Shown in pieces: positions 23,336-36,300 of a stretch of 64,000 bases of DNA. Position 1 is the stretch's first letter. Every line of letters starts with the position of its first letter. A program made the translations under genes and the position numbers. The DNA comes from Chimonanthus salicifolius (Eukaryota > Streptophyta > Magnoliopsida > Laurales > Calycanthaceae): positions 7,302,025 to 7,366,024 of the forward strand of contig CM023542.1 in NCBI GenBank assembly GCA_013350335.1. Reading direction: 5' to 3'. The notes below the pieces were generated by a model, which was given only the letters and a program-made list of their open reading frames with translations, was not told where the DNA came from and made no database searches.

Positions 23336-24840
23336 TGAAATTCCGTTACTAGAAGTATGCACGACTTAGAAGAGGGTGAATAAGTCGATTTTCAATTTTA
23401 GTTCCCTTTTAAATAATTTATCAAATTTAACAATATATGTGCAGCGGAATAAACGTGTGTGCAAGTGATAAACAAATGAATCAAACTATTAATGCAAACC
23501 ACACATGCACAATGATATATAGTGGTTCGGTTCGCCTGAACCTACATCCACTGTTGGACTCACCTTCTCTAGGGCTATCCCAAATATACTATGTAAGGGT
23601 CTCACACCCAAATAATACAACCTAGTTTTTTATAGAGGTTCAACTCAATCGGTTTAATCCTCTACACCTATTTTTTAGAGTGGTTCGAACACACTGTTCT
23701 AATCCACTTTACAATGTTTAAAATAAAACAAAGAAGAAAACTTGCCTTGGGCCTTAACCGTTTTCCTTTAAGCTCTTTCTTCTTTACTGAATCTGCGTGC
23801 TCCTTTCCATTAGTTTAGCTCCATCAAAATGACTATCGGCACAGCAGTATAGGACAAGGGTATGACTGGTTTTATAGTCCTATATGAACACCTTACTCTT
23901 CATCATGATTGGGGTTGTGATTACCCAAACATCCACTAAGAAGGATGATGAAGAAGGTGTCTAGTGGGAATGCCGAATGATCACTCACTGGCATTCTTGT
24001 TCCGAAGTTTTTCCTGTGTGTATTCGGTCCTCTAAACCACAGCCTTACAGTTATTTTATAAACAGTTTTAAGGTCTGCAGTTAGTCACGCCTGCGAGGCC
24101 TCGCTGATTCTGATGAGGCCTCGCCAGCGGTAATTTGCTGGAAAGACAGCACATATGTGCTGCTTAATCTGACAGACAAAATCCATCCAGATAGCAGCCA
24201 GCTCAAGTCCACCGTGCATGATTTGCAACATTTATCTTAGCCATCAATCAAATATAAGATGGAAGATTTGCAAGATGGATTATAGCTCATGGAGGAGCCT
24301 TTCCATACTTGTTATGGACAGTTCCTCAAGGGTATTCAAATTCAAATTTTAAGAGAGGTGGCAACATCTCACCATATGGATAAATTTATTCACCATAATG
24401 AGCTTCGAATCAATTTATCATAATTACCCATCTCACTATGTGAATAAATTTATATACCATAATAAGTTTCCAATCAATTTACCATAATTTCCTCTTAATT
24501 AAATAGACACAAATTTTAACTTTTTAAATCTGTAAGAAACTGAGTCAGCTCGACACAGGGTTAGCTAGACTCAGCTCAGCTCAGCATAACTGGTTGCGAA
24601 CCCTCGGCAGATTGCATGAGGCCTCGAGGCTGAAAGTCACTTATTTACTTTATTTTCCAATTGACTTCCAGGTATTTGACTTAGCCTAGGGTCTCCTACG
24701 GTTCACTTACCTGTGTGCCAATACCGTATTTGGTGTAGACGCTTCAACTTCATAGTAGATCTTCTTATACATCCAAGGCAAGTCCAACTGAGTCACGTAA
24801 TTGACAATAAGGGTGACTCGGACGAACCGGGGCACTTACA
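23336..24840. mobile_element. Solo LTR, family B, copy 2 (1.5 kb)
   Basis: Starts TGAAATTCCGTTACTAG, ends GGGGCACTTACA, and is flanked by a perfect TTATC duplication (23331-23335 and 24841-24845). It is homologous along its length to 7952-9423. The TG...CA ends and 5 bp duplication indicate a solo LTR. Internal short palindromes include GAGGCCTCG pairs near 24097-24125. Confidence 0.83.
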
Positions 24841-24845
24841 TTATC

Positions 24846-25867
24846 TTGCTCCATTTTTCTAGCTATCATACATGGTTAGGGTGAAGTAAAGGGTGAAGCT
24901 CATTTTATAAACAATAGTTGAGTGGTTATATGATTAATTAGAGAATTATAAAATTGTTTAAAATAAAGTTGAGATTGTTAATACTATAATAAAATTATTA
25001 GATAAATATTTATCAATAATTTTAAATAATATAGTGAAAATAAATTAAATTTGAATATTGAATCAAATTGGATCTAACTTTAAAAACAATTTAATAATTT
25101 AAATTATCATCAAATAATCCTCATATACAAACAGTCCATCTAAGTATTTTCTAATTTTCAAGTTCTTATAAATCAGAAAATCCTCCAGTTTATTTTTTAT
25201 TTTTTTAAACAATCAATTTATAATAAATACCCAGTCTTCTCAACAGGCCCCACCCGTGGTGGCTGATATTTTCAAATTAAGACTGAGATAGCTGTCAAAT
25301 CTTAGAACTAGAGACAACTTTCAAATCTCACTCAATACAGTTGAGACTTGAAAGTTCGGCCCATTCGAATAAACTCGACTCATTACATATAAAAAAAATA
25401 TTGATTTCGATTCCCACCTTATCAAAGTTATCGACCTAAATTGTTCAATCTGAGCTAACTCAATTTTTATTGGTCTGAACCGACTCGGACTTGCATTCTG
25501 ACTTGTTTTTAAATTAAATTTGAGAAAAAAATAAAAGTAATTTAACTTCTTTATCTACATTTTCAGCTTTATTCAATCTATAAAATGTACTTTTGAACTT
25601 AATATAAATTGTTAGGTTTATAAAATAAAATCATCTTTAAATCCAACAATTTATTTAAAATTAAAAAATAAGAACATCTCTAATAGAAGAGCTTTTATAT
25701 ATACATTCTTCACCAATTATGGTGTTATTTATCCTGCAAAAATTAGATCAAATTGAATTGATTTTAAATTTTTTAATCTAGCTCAACTTAAATTCCACGT
25801 ATTTTTTCTAATTCAATCGACTCTAATTTTATCACCTGCACATGCACTTAAGATTATATAACTTAAT
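24846..25867. other. AT-rich intergenic DNA
   Basis: No gene or repeat boundary recognised. Phrases such as GACCTAAATTG and CCGACTCGGACTTG near 25430-25500 recall hAT-MITE interiors, without visible ends. Confidence 0.35.
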
Positions 25868-26048
25868 TTATTACGTATCGGCCGATATTTATAATATTGG
25901 CCGATATCCGATATATATTACCAATATCGGCCGATATTATACTTTTTTTTTAAAAAAAAAGAAAAAAATTAAGAGAGATAAAATATCGGCCGATAACAAG
26001 ATATCTGATCGATATATCGTGTCGGTCGATACCGAATTTAAAACCCCT
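25868..26048. repeat. ATATCGGCCGATAT-family element
   Basis: Contains several TATCGGCCGATA-type palindromes around T/A runs and ends ACCGAATTTAAAACCCCTG, the inverse of the CAGGGGTTTTAAATTCGGT terminus of this family. The left end is decayed. Confidence 0.6.
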
Positions 26049-26759
26049 GACCATATCTATACACATGCACATTTTACTAATTTTTTTTATAAATATTAAG
26101 TAGACTTAATGCAATATGTTTAAGCATCTGTACACGAGTCGAACGAGTGTCAAATTCAAGACTTGAGATGTGAGTTCCTGACGATCATTGGAGTCCCTTG
26201 AGGTGAGTTATCTCTTCTCTTGTACGAGATTTTTTTTTTAAAAAATACTTCACAATTTGTAATTAAATTATCTAAAAAATACATGAATTAATAAAGACTA
26301 GACTTTCTCAATATTCTATCAAAAAGTCATACAATGAAAAGTTAAATTAAAATATAATTATAATTGTTTAATTAAATTAAATAATAAAAATATAGTATAA
26401 TTGATAGGTGTTTATTGCTGCAATTATGAAAATTATAATTTAAAAAATTATTTTGTCAAATTAAATATAATGTGATTTTAAATATAGAGTAGATAAAAAA
26501 AGTTAAATATGATGCAATATTGTCTGTACCGTTGCTTTAAGACGAAAGAAGATGATTAATTCCATTACTTTCAAAAAGATGGAATGAGGAGATTATTATT
26601 GGGAGAATAATATCAGTAGTTGAGATTAGAGAAGAGGCAGTAAGAAAGACAGCTCGGATGGGGTGTCAAGGCAATACTTTTGTGATATGGTCCCACCTTC
26701 GTACCTAGAGAATAAGAAGATAGGTCGCCTACCTCCTTTTGCTCATTGAAATCTCCTGT
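26049..26759. promoter_or_regulatory. Upstream region of the IQD gene
   Basis: AT-rich, non-coding. The last few hundred bases before the CT-rich leader probably hold the promoter, but no motif can be assigned with confidence. Confidence 0.3.
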
Positions 26760-26831
26760 GTAGTGTCAAGCTCTGATCTTTTGTTCTTTCTTTTTCTCTC
26801 TGAGATCTGGCAACTTCATTTTGTTCTCAAG

Positions 26832-27320
26832 GTAATTTTCTCATCTTTTCCTTTTTTGTTGGGTCTATCTCGCAATTTCAGTACTGGGTAATGTAAAGTT
26901 GTCGTCTTTTGTCTGCTCAGTTTGGAATATGGTGATTATTTCATTGAAATTCTTCTGAAATGTTTCAAATTCAGCACTTCTTTTTCTTTGGGTTTTCTCT
27001 CCATGGGAAGGAAATACTTTCTTAGAAAATAGCTGTTTTTTTAGCTAATAGTGGTTATGGATTTAAGCATTTCCATTTCCATGCATCCATATCCACATGG
27101 ATGTGTAACTTTCGGACATTCCATTTTTTGAGGAAAAGTTGAAAACTTGTTGGTACTTCATTGTTTTTGAAGGACAAAGAGTGTTCTTCGATCTGATTTG
27201 CGCTTTCGAGAAGTTCGAATTTTCTTTTCTTTTGGGGTGTTTGGGGGTTTTTGTTAAGAAGTAAAGGGGTTTCACTAATCATTTGCATTTTGTTTGCTGT
27301 GTAAATTTTCGCCTGTCAAG
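26832..27320 (+). other. Probable 5'-UTR intron of the IQD gene
   Basis: The CT-rich leader (about 26770-26831) ends AAG followed by GTAATT. A possible acceptor (GTCAAG) ends at 27320, 24 bases before the ATG. A leader intron is common in this family, but a second acceptor near 27256 is possible. Confidence 0.4.
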
Positions 27321-27344
27321 ATCAAATTGAGGAATGATAAGAAA

Positions 27345-30300
27345 ATGGGTAAGAAAGGAAAATGGTTTCATGCAGTAAAGAACGCTTTTAGCCCTGAGTC
27401 TAAGGAGAGGAAAGACCAGGTTAGGATTTTCTTGACTCGCATTTCTTTTCTTTCTCAAATGCAATTTATTTAATGGTTTTTACATATTCTAAATTTGACA
27501 GGAAGCAAGCAAGTTGAAAAAGAAATGGGTCTTTGGAAAATCAAAAGATTTGGAACCTTGCTCCACTTTGGAGCCTTGTACCACTTTGGTCGAAGATGTG
27601 GAACCGCCTCCTGTCCCTACCGAGGAGATGAAATTGACTGATGCAGAGAATGAACAGAGTGGACATGTTTACTCTGTTGCGATTGCCTCTGCAGTTGCTG
27701 CTGAGGCTGCCGTACCTGACGCTCAGGCAGCTGCAGAAGTTGTTCGGCGTACTGCTGGGACACGCTATCCTGGTAAATCAAGAGAAGAAGTGGCAGCAAT
27801 CAAGATTCAAACGGCATTTAGAGGATACCTGGTATAGATTTCGTTCTTTTCTACATCCTAAATCATTGAAATATCTTTGTGTTGGTTAGACTTCTTACAC
27901 TGGCACGTGTAGATCTTATGGTTAGATTTTTTTTAATGGTTTGTGGTTGATTTTTGTTCCTCCCATACATAAGAAAGCATTTTAGTTGTCATTTTGCTTG
28001 TATTTTCTTATTGTCTCCCTGCCAGAATGCTCTTTGACTTACCTAATAGGGTCTACAGAATTGTCATCAGCTTTCATTATCATCATTATAAGCCAGCATC
28101 CCTTTTATCTGGGTTGGCTTTACGAGTTCTTCTTTTTCAATTGACCCTATTATAAACCATACCATCAATCACTTTAGAGTCTAACATGTCTTTTTGTATC
28201 CCTTCCCTCTATGTTTTCGAATGTTGCCTTCTCCTAGTGCTTTTGATATGTAGCCTCTCCACTCTATGTAATGCAGCCGTGTTTGGTCTTGTACTAATAT
28301 GACTAAACCACTTCAAATGAGTTTCTTTCAATTTGTCGCCTATCGGAGTTGTATTAAAACTATCCCTAATGTGTTCATTTCTAACTCTATCCTTTAGGGT
28401 TAAACTATTCATCTAATGTACCATATGCATCTCTATTGTTCTAAATTTGTCTATTTGTCTTTTCTTCATTGTCCGCCACTTTGCTCCATATGGCATTGTA
28501 GATTAATAACTATTTTATAGAATCATCCTTTTAGGCGAAATGAGACTATTTTATCATACAAGACACCGCTATTTTCTTGTCTTAGGCGATTCTCTACTAC
28601 CCTTCTCAAAGTTTTATTGTGTGATTCATGGGTTTGATCGTTCAACACAACCTTGCATAGCTCCTTTGTTTTCATAAAAAGGGACTACCATACTCTTGCG
28701 CCACTCACCATGCACCCTTTTTTGGTTTGAAATTTTGTTGAACAATCGAGTCAACCAGTACACTCCACTTTCACTGAAAGTAAAACAAACTTCGACTGGG
28801 ATGCCATCCGGTCCTAATGCTCTATTCTTCTTCATATTTTTCAAGTTTGATTCACTTTTTGTTTTTGTTATTTTGTTTACCATTTCCTCATTTACATCTC
28901 CTTCCATATTACCTCCCATCTTCAAATTGAGTGTTTAACAAGTCTTTAAAGTTGGTTTCCTACCTTTCTCTAATTTTTTGTCTTTCACTAAAACCCCTTG
29001 GTTATCGTCCTTAATGCACCTCATGTGTCTGCTCTCGCACCTTAGTGAGCTTATAAATTCTTTTCTCTCATTTTTTCTTTTCCACATTAATGTAAAATTC
29101 ATCAAAAGCTTCATATTTAGCTTTATGTACAACTTTGTTGGTGGCTTTTCGCGCTACCTTGTGATTTTTGCAATCGATCATATTCCTTGATTTATGCCAT
29201 TTCATTTATAACTCTTTCTACCTTTAATGGTTATTGAATCACAACCCCTAACCCTTTCTTGTACAAGGGATTTTGAATGAGCACCTGGTTATAGTACTAA
29301 CTGTGTTGGGTGTTGGGACTCGGGGCACTGAGGGTGCTTCAGGAGTTTGGGTTACTAGGGGAATTTCTTGGATGATTGGTTCATTTGAGTGTTAAGGAAG
29401 GGGTTGTTGCTATTCAGTACACACTTGTTATACTATATATCTCAAATTTGTATCCCTTTTTTGTCATGTATTCATAAAATAGAAAAATGTTTATATGTAT
29501 AAACTAGGCTCTGATGCTTAGATGCTGATACATGGAAAGCAAGCTCTGTTCTCTTCTAAAATTTTGCAAAGGCCTTAACCTATTGCAAACTCTTATGCTT
29601 TTGTTAGGAGGTTTTTGATATTGGGGAGCATGATTTCAATCAAGCATTGATATGTGGTTGATTGACAATCTTGTCATTGAATGTTTTCTGAAGTAAATTT
29701 GTGCTAAATACAGGGTTGTAAACAAGTTGAGGTGACCAGAGCTCAAGCTCAACATGATACACTCTATGCTGAAATCAAGTTTGGTTCAAGCTTGACTCAA
29801 GCATGATGGGTCAACTCGACCTTTGAGCAAGGTCAATCTCAAGTAAAATTGTGATGAGCTTGATTGGGCTTGAGCTCAACTTGAGAAAATGATAGTTCTA
29901 AACTTCTTCTCATGGGCCCCTTTTCTATCTTGGAAAAGTTGTCAATGAGTATATATTATATGGATGTGTTTGTAACATAAGCATGTACTAGTATACATCA
30001 GCGTCGTCATTACCACTTTCCCATGTATGTATTTTTTTTTTCTTGAATGATAACTATTCTATTCACAAAAAGAGGGAACTTTAGAGCAAAAAAGGGGGAA
30101 CCGCAAAATCGGGCAAGAAGCCTGCAACCCCCATTACATGAGATGGAGTTACAAAACTCTATTTACAATTTCCGAAGAACCAGAGAGACCCTGCCTTGCC
30201 ATATCATCCACAATAGAGTTCGCTTCTCTAGGAATCCAAGACACAGAGAAGGCATACTTTCCATGTATCTATTGATATATATATATATATATATATAATA

Positions 30301-33300
30301 TCAATACATCATGTTATCCCAAAAAAAAATATAGGTCAATACACATTTAGGTATGTTCATGCACAACATTTTCTGTGGAAATGACAAATGATTTCTACAT
30401 TGAAATTGTTTTCCATTGTTCCATGTGAATCTTTTCCATGGAAAATGATTTTTTTTTTTACTTGGTCCTTTTCTACAAGAATTGTAGAAAATGAATTCCT
30501 AGGGGAGGGGTCTGAAAGCAATTTCCAGAGCTTGTGGATTTCGAGGCCTATGGCCTAACTCATAGACTAACCATGGCCCAACCAACCAGGATCCAACCAG
30601 ACCATAACTGGTGGCTGATCCATGATCTAATTGACCCAACTCATCACCCATATCAACCTAATCCAACCTATGATCCAATCCATGGCTTAAATCATGGCAC
30701 ATGGTCCAACCTAACCAAACACAATATCTATGATCTCTGATGTAACTCACTACCCACTCAACCTATCTTCCATGCTTAAACACCACGACCCATGAACCAA
30801 CGCTACTCAAACTAACTTATATGAATTTCCATATTAGATTGAGGTGGATCATGCCAAAACCTAATCCATTTCACTTCTTATTACATAATATTACCATTTT
30901 TAGGTAGAATATAGGTTGAATTAACAATATCGTGTATATAGCTAGCCATTGTCATCGTCGTCGTCTTCATCATTATTATTAGCATCATCATCTAGAATCA
31001 GGTGTCATTGAGTTTACAATGTACACCTCAACCCACTTGACAATTGAAAATTTTTCATTGATAAATCATTGTGTAAACTCTTTTATTGCACCAGAAAATA
31101 GACATTTGATAATTGTGGAAACGAATATTTATAGATTTCATTTTTTATGGGGAAAGGAATCCTCAAGGAAATCAATTTTCACGAAAAATATTCTCACATG
31201 AACATGCCCTTAGATATGTTTAGGAGAATGCTAAACATAAACCTGAAATTTTACCCTTATCAGTACCTGATAATGTGACGATTCCTTTGATTGAATATCT
31301 CTTTTGTGGCTTGCCACAATACCACCGATGTTTACAAATGGTACAATTTCATGTATATATAGCTTCTCCCATATGTTTATATATATAAAGATTCGTCATC
31401 GTCAATTTATCCTATGGACCTGGTTTTGGCGCACATAATTGGATTTGGAATTTTTTTCCATGTGTCTATTGCCTATATCGTGCCCATAGGACTTGAATCC
31501 ATAACCTTTATGGTTTCCCCACTGAGCACTTCTCAACGCTACAAGCTCATCATGAGTTGAGCCAAGCTTGAACCATACTTGTTAATTGGTTAAGCTGAGC
31601 CAAGCTGGCTTGATGGAAGCTTGGTTTTTTGACAGCCCTAGCTAAATAGGATTGAAGGAGATTCTTTGCACTATGTATGATTTCAAAAATTCACCTTGTG
31701 AGACACAATGTAACAAATATCTCCGATATTTTCATTTTTATTACGAAAATATCGGCAAAATAACTTTTGCGCAGTTAAAAACCCGAGTTTATCGGGTGTG
31801 CCTTTTTTAACGGTAAATTTCCGATTAAAACACGTTTTTATTGTGAGAAACGGTAAATTCCCGTTAAAATCGCGAGATCTTACTGTTAAATTCATGTTAA
31901 AAACGCTTGTGTCAAATACACATTTTTTATTTCTGAAATATCATCTATGTTTTCAAACTCCGGCCACATTATTTATTTTTATATTTATTTTATCATTTTT
32001 TAAATAATATATTTTCCTCGAGATTTTCCCGATAAATACTCAAGAATTTGAAAATACCCCGCCGTTAACAATTGCTGTTAGTATCCCGAGAACGAGATTT
32101 GTGACAAAACTGAGACACACCCTTGTCATGGCACTTTGCAAGTTCTTTATTTGAATCCAACATTTCCTGCTCATAGTTGGTAATTCTTTGTTTGATACTT
32201 GTATAATACCCATATCATATATACTTTTTAAGGAAATGTTGTCTTCATGTACTGTTTCTAAGATACTTCAATTATTCATGTATAATTGACATGAAAGTAT
32301 AATACACATATTATACTTGAAATATATAGTTCATGAATTATTTATTAATTTTTTGGTAAGAAGCTCATGAATTATTTAACTTCACATGTATCCATTCTCT
32401 TCTTTTTTATATTAAATGAATGCATAATTTAAACAGTTTTTTTCTCAAGGTTAATTGATGTGGTCCTAAACATTGGATATTTAGAAAAAGACAGAGATGA
32501 AACATTTGTAAATATTTCATTTTGCTTGTGTTTTTTCTAACCTAATGTATATAATGCTTTATTTTTAAAATGTAAGTTTTATTAAAGTTACTTTTTTCTA
32601 AATTTTTTGGTAAAACAAAATTAAATTCAAAATATAGTTTTGAGTCTTTGCTTCAATCTTTTTTACAAAAGATACATAAATTTATTAAATTCATATGTAT
32701 AATTTGACCAAATTTTTTGCCTCTGAATCTTTCAAATGGGACACATTATACATGTACATATCCATTCTCAATTTTGTGACGTATCTATTTTTATTACCAA
32801 ATTTTTAATTTTTCGAGAACGGTAACTTCATTAAACATAAAATGATACAAAGAAGAAGGTCACCAAAGAGGGAGACCTTCCAAAAAAAGGGGCAAAAATT
32901 ACGTCAATAGTCTAACCATATGCGGAATTGCTAACTATGATCTTGCTATGGCTAGGTCCATTCATCAGGACCGCTACATGTGTTTGCTTAAAATGGATGG
33001 TATGAGAAAGGGACAATCAGTCCAAATTTAATTATTTGTGGTTAAATTGATGATTGGACCAATTAATCAGCCCTTGTATATTCATTCTTTGTGGGTGCAA
33101 GGGCACAGACATAATGGCTCAACTGATGAGTGTTGTCTGGACTTCCCTGAATTTTTGTGGGTTATTTTATAATATGTCTTTCCCTATTATTTCCTTATGT
33201 TTGTCATTCTTCTTTATTTTTTTCTTTAAATGGTTCAATGGGCTTGTAATGTTACTATTACCGTTCTTCTATTTTTGTTATTCCAAGTTAGTTTTCCAAC

Positions 33301-36300
33301 TTAGTGCATGATTCATGTTATACATTTCGTGACCAGGCAAGGAGAGCATTGCGAGCCTTGAGAGGTTTGGTGAGGTTGAAGTCTCTTGTACAATGCAATT
33401 CAGTCAAGCGTCAAGCCACAACCACTCTACGTTGCATGCAGACATTGGCTAGAGTTCAATCTCAGATTCGTTCAAGGAGGATCAGGATGTCAGAAGAAAA
33501 CCGGGCTCTTCAGAGGCAGTTGATGCAGAAGCGAGAAGGGGAGCTTGAAAATTTGAGAGCTTCTGTGAGTCTGTTATTCCCTTTATTCGTTCTTTTCTAA
33601 CTCAGGCATGTTCGTTGATTCTTCTGCCAATTGTTCTGTTGTCATTTAACCTATATGTGTATATTAGGTTACAAGCAAATATTATGTTAACAGATTATGG
33701 TGATAAGTGGAAGCCTTTTGCAATCCATGGTTGGCTTTCATCCCATGTTTGGACTTTGCATCACCAGTATACTCATCATAATTGCCAATTGAAATGAAAT
33801 AACCTGGGTTTTGGCTGTTTGGTCACTTTGGTGTTCTTCTCAGTTAAAATGTGAGACATTCATTTTTCTCCATTTTGTAACTAACAAGTAAAAATTTCTT
33901 AAAAGCATAAAAGATGGAAAAAAAGAACTCATAGGAGAAAACAAACCTCAACCATCCATTTTTCCTTTTTTAGTAATTAACAAGTAAAAAATTATCATAT
34001 TTAATCCATATCCTTAAAGTGATGAAATCTTACTACAGGCTTAAAGTTGTATCTTGAAGCGCAACCACCTGTTTTCTGCTCATCCCTCCCTCCCATTTAT
34101 ACTTTTTAGGCCCTTAAAAAGGACGGCACTGAAGTTTAGCTGAGTTCCAATTTTCCATGGTTTCCTTACATTTTTTCCACTTGGTATTGTTTGATCTCAT
34201 GGGAAAGAGTTTAATGACTTAGTGTTGACATGGAACTGGATCTGCTCTTTATTCTCAATCCTAACAATGGAAAATTTAAAAGGAAATTAGGAAAGTAGTG
34301 AGTGGAGCCTGTGCCTTTTAAATGAACAAAAAGGCAAATAAGGATTTGTGAAATTGAGTTGTGGATCATGTTTGGCAATTGTTCTATTAGAGGAAGAAGG
34401 CCAAATGGATGGGCAGAGTGTTCATCTTTGAAGGCTTTCCTTCAAAGGAGAAACGCATAAAATGGAATGAATGAAGCCCCTTTTAAGGTTTTAGAACACA
34501 CAGGATTGGAATTTTTAAGGGACGTAAATGGGCTCCGTTTATTGAATGATGTGAAGCATCTTATAACATAAATGGGTTTGGATGCAAATTTCTTGTTGGC
34601 TTAATTTTTGGAACGATAGCTACAATAATTTTTCTCATCAATCTAGTTTTCTGGCCAAGATTCTGATTGACTTGTCCAAGCCTGTTTTTAAGAAGGGAAA
34701 GAAAACCTGAATGATGTTGTTGAAAATATCACAGAGATGATTATTTTTGTACATGTTAGAAGATATATATCAGAAGGCAGTGGGGGAGGTGTTTACCTTG
34801 CAGTTAGGTTAGTTCTCACCTTAATCTGCTTGATTTTCAAACTCCGATGCCAGATAATTGTGCTACTATTTAGATATGCAAATTCTGCAAAAATTAATGT
34901 TCTTATGTATTTTTGTGAGACTTTACTTATAATCTATATTTTCAAGATTAAAATTTTTAAAAATTGTTTTTCTTATTCATGACTACTTAGTTTATTACTT
35001 CTTTTCTATTAAAGCTGTAGAAAAATCCTTTTTTCTTAAACATATTTTCCCATGACGAGAGATTGCCAAAAGCAAAGTTTGTGAATTTTTTTCTTCCAAA
35101 GCATATTTTTATCTTCTGATTTTTTTTTTTTTCCTTTGGTTGTTTATATGGCTCCTAGGGGCATGTTTTTAATTGAAAGTAGGATTTTAGGTAGTTATTG
35201 CAATGTGGTTTTCATATTCACTTCTTATTTTCCCATGTTTGTTGAATTATGGGATTTTCAATGAAAATATGCATTGATACTAGTGCAAAATGCATATTTT
35301 CCTACCTAAAGGGCTATTTGGAAGGAAACAACTTTCCATAGAAGGATTCGGGGTGGGGGCAGTGATAGGAAAAGTTGTTTTTCCTATTAACTTTCTTGTA
35401 TGTGGAAATACACAAAGATTCCCTAGAAGAACTTCTGTATACTACTAATCTATTTTTTTTGTAAATGAGACTGCTCATCTTTGCTTTGTAACAGATAGGG
35501 GAGGAATGGGATGATAGTTTCCAATCCAAAGAGCAAATTGAAGCAAGTCTACTTAGCAAGCATGGCGCTGCTATACGGAGAGAAAGGGCATTAGCATATG
35601 CATTTTCTCATCAGGTAGCTACATTCTCTTTTTCTCCTCTCTTCTTTCACATTCTTCAATGGAATTGTGCAACATACTATTAAATTCTGTTTCCATGCAT
35701 TTGCATCTGCATGCAAGCTCTGTAGTCAGGCATAAAAAATGCATAAACAGCCTGTTGCACTTGCAGCATACAACCAAGGCATCTGTCAAGTGATTTTTGG
35801 GCCATCTGCAAAAAAGTAGCCAATGTTTCAAACCTTTCTTTGTTATATATGGACACTCCTGGTATGAGCCAACTGCACATTAATGCAACTAGAAGGCTCC
35901 TTGAGTACCGTTGACACTACTGACAAGTGCATGGGACATAGAAGATAAAATCTATTTTAGGATGTAAGATGTTTGCTTTTTAAGATGTTGCAGTGGGTAA
36001 AGGTATCCAAAATCTCCTTGTCAAGGTGATCCATCTATTTAAGGGAATACATTTTGGATAATTTCATTTGGGTACGTAGGATTTAGCGTCACAGTGGTGG
36101 CAATTCTTTAATGTTCTTCCTTTCATGTCAGTTACTGATGTTTTATCTACCTCTATCCATGTTAATGAGAAGCAAGCTGGCTTGCACTATAATATGGTGT
36201 AGTGATTCTGACATTTCACTAAATGTCAATCTCAGATTGATGGAATAAATGGCTTGATGATGATGATGATGATATTGAGATTCTAAATGCATTCCTCTGG

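Noticed and set aside
28978..29190. Plus-strand frame in the IQD intron
   Set aside because: Antisense of the RTE LINE remnant; not an alternative IQD exon.
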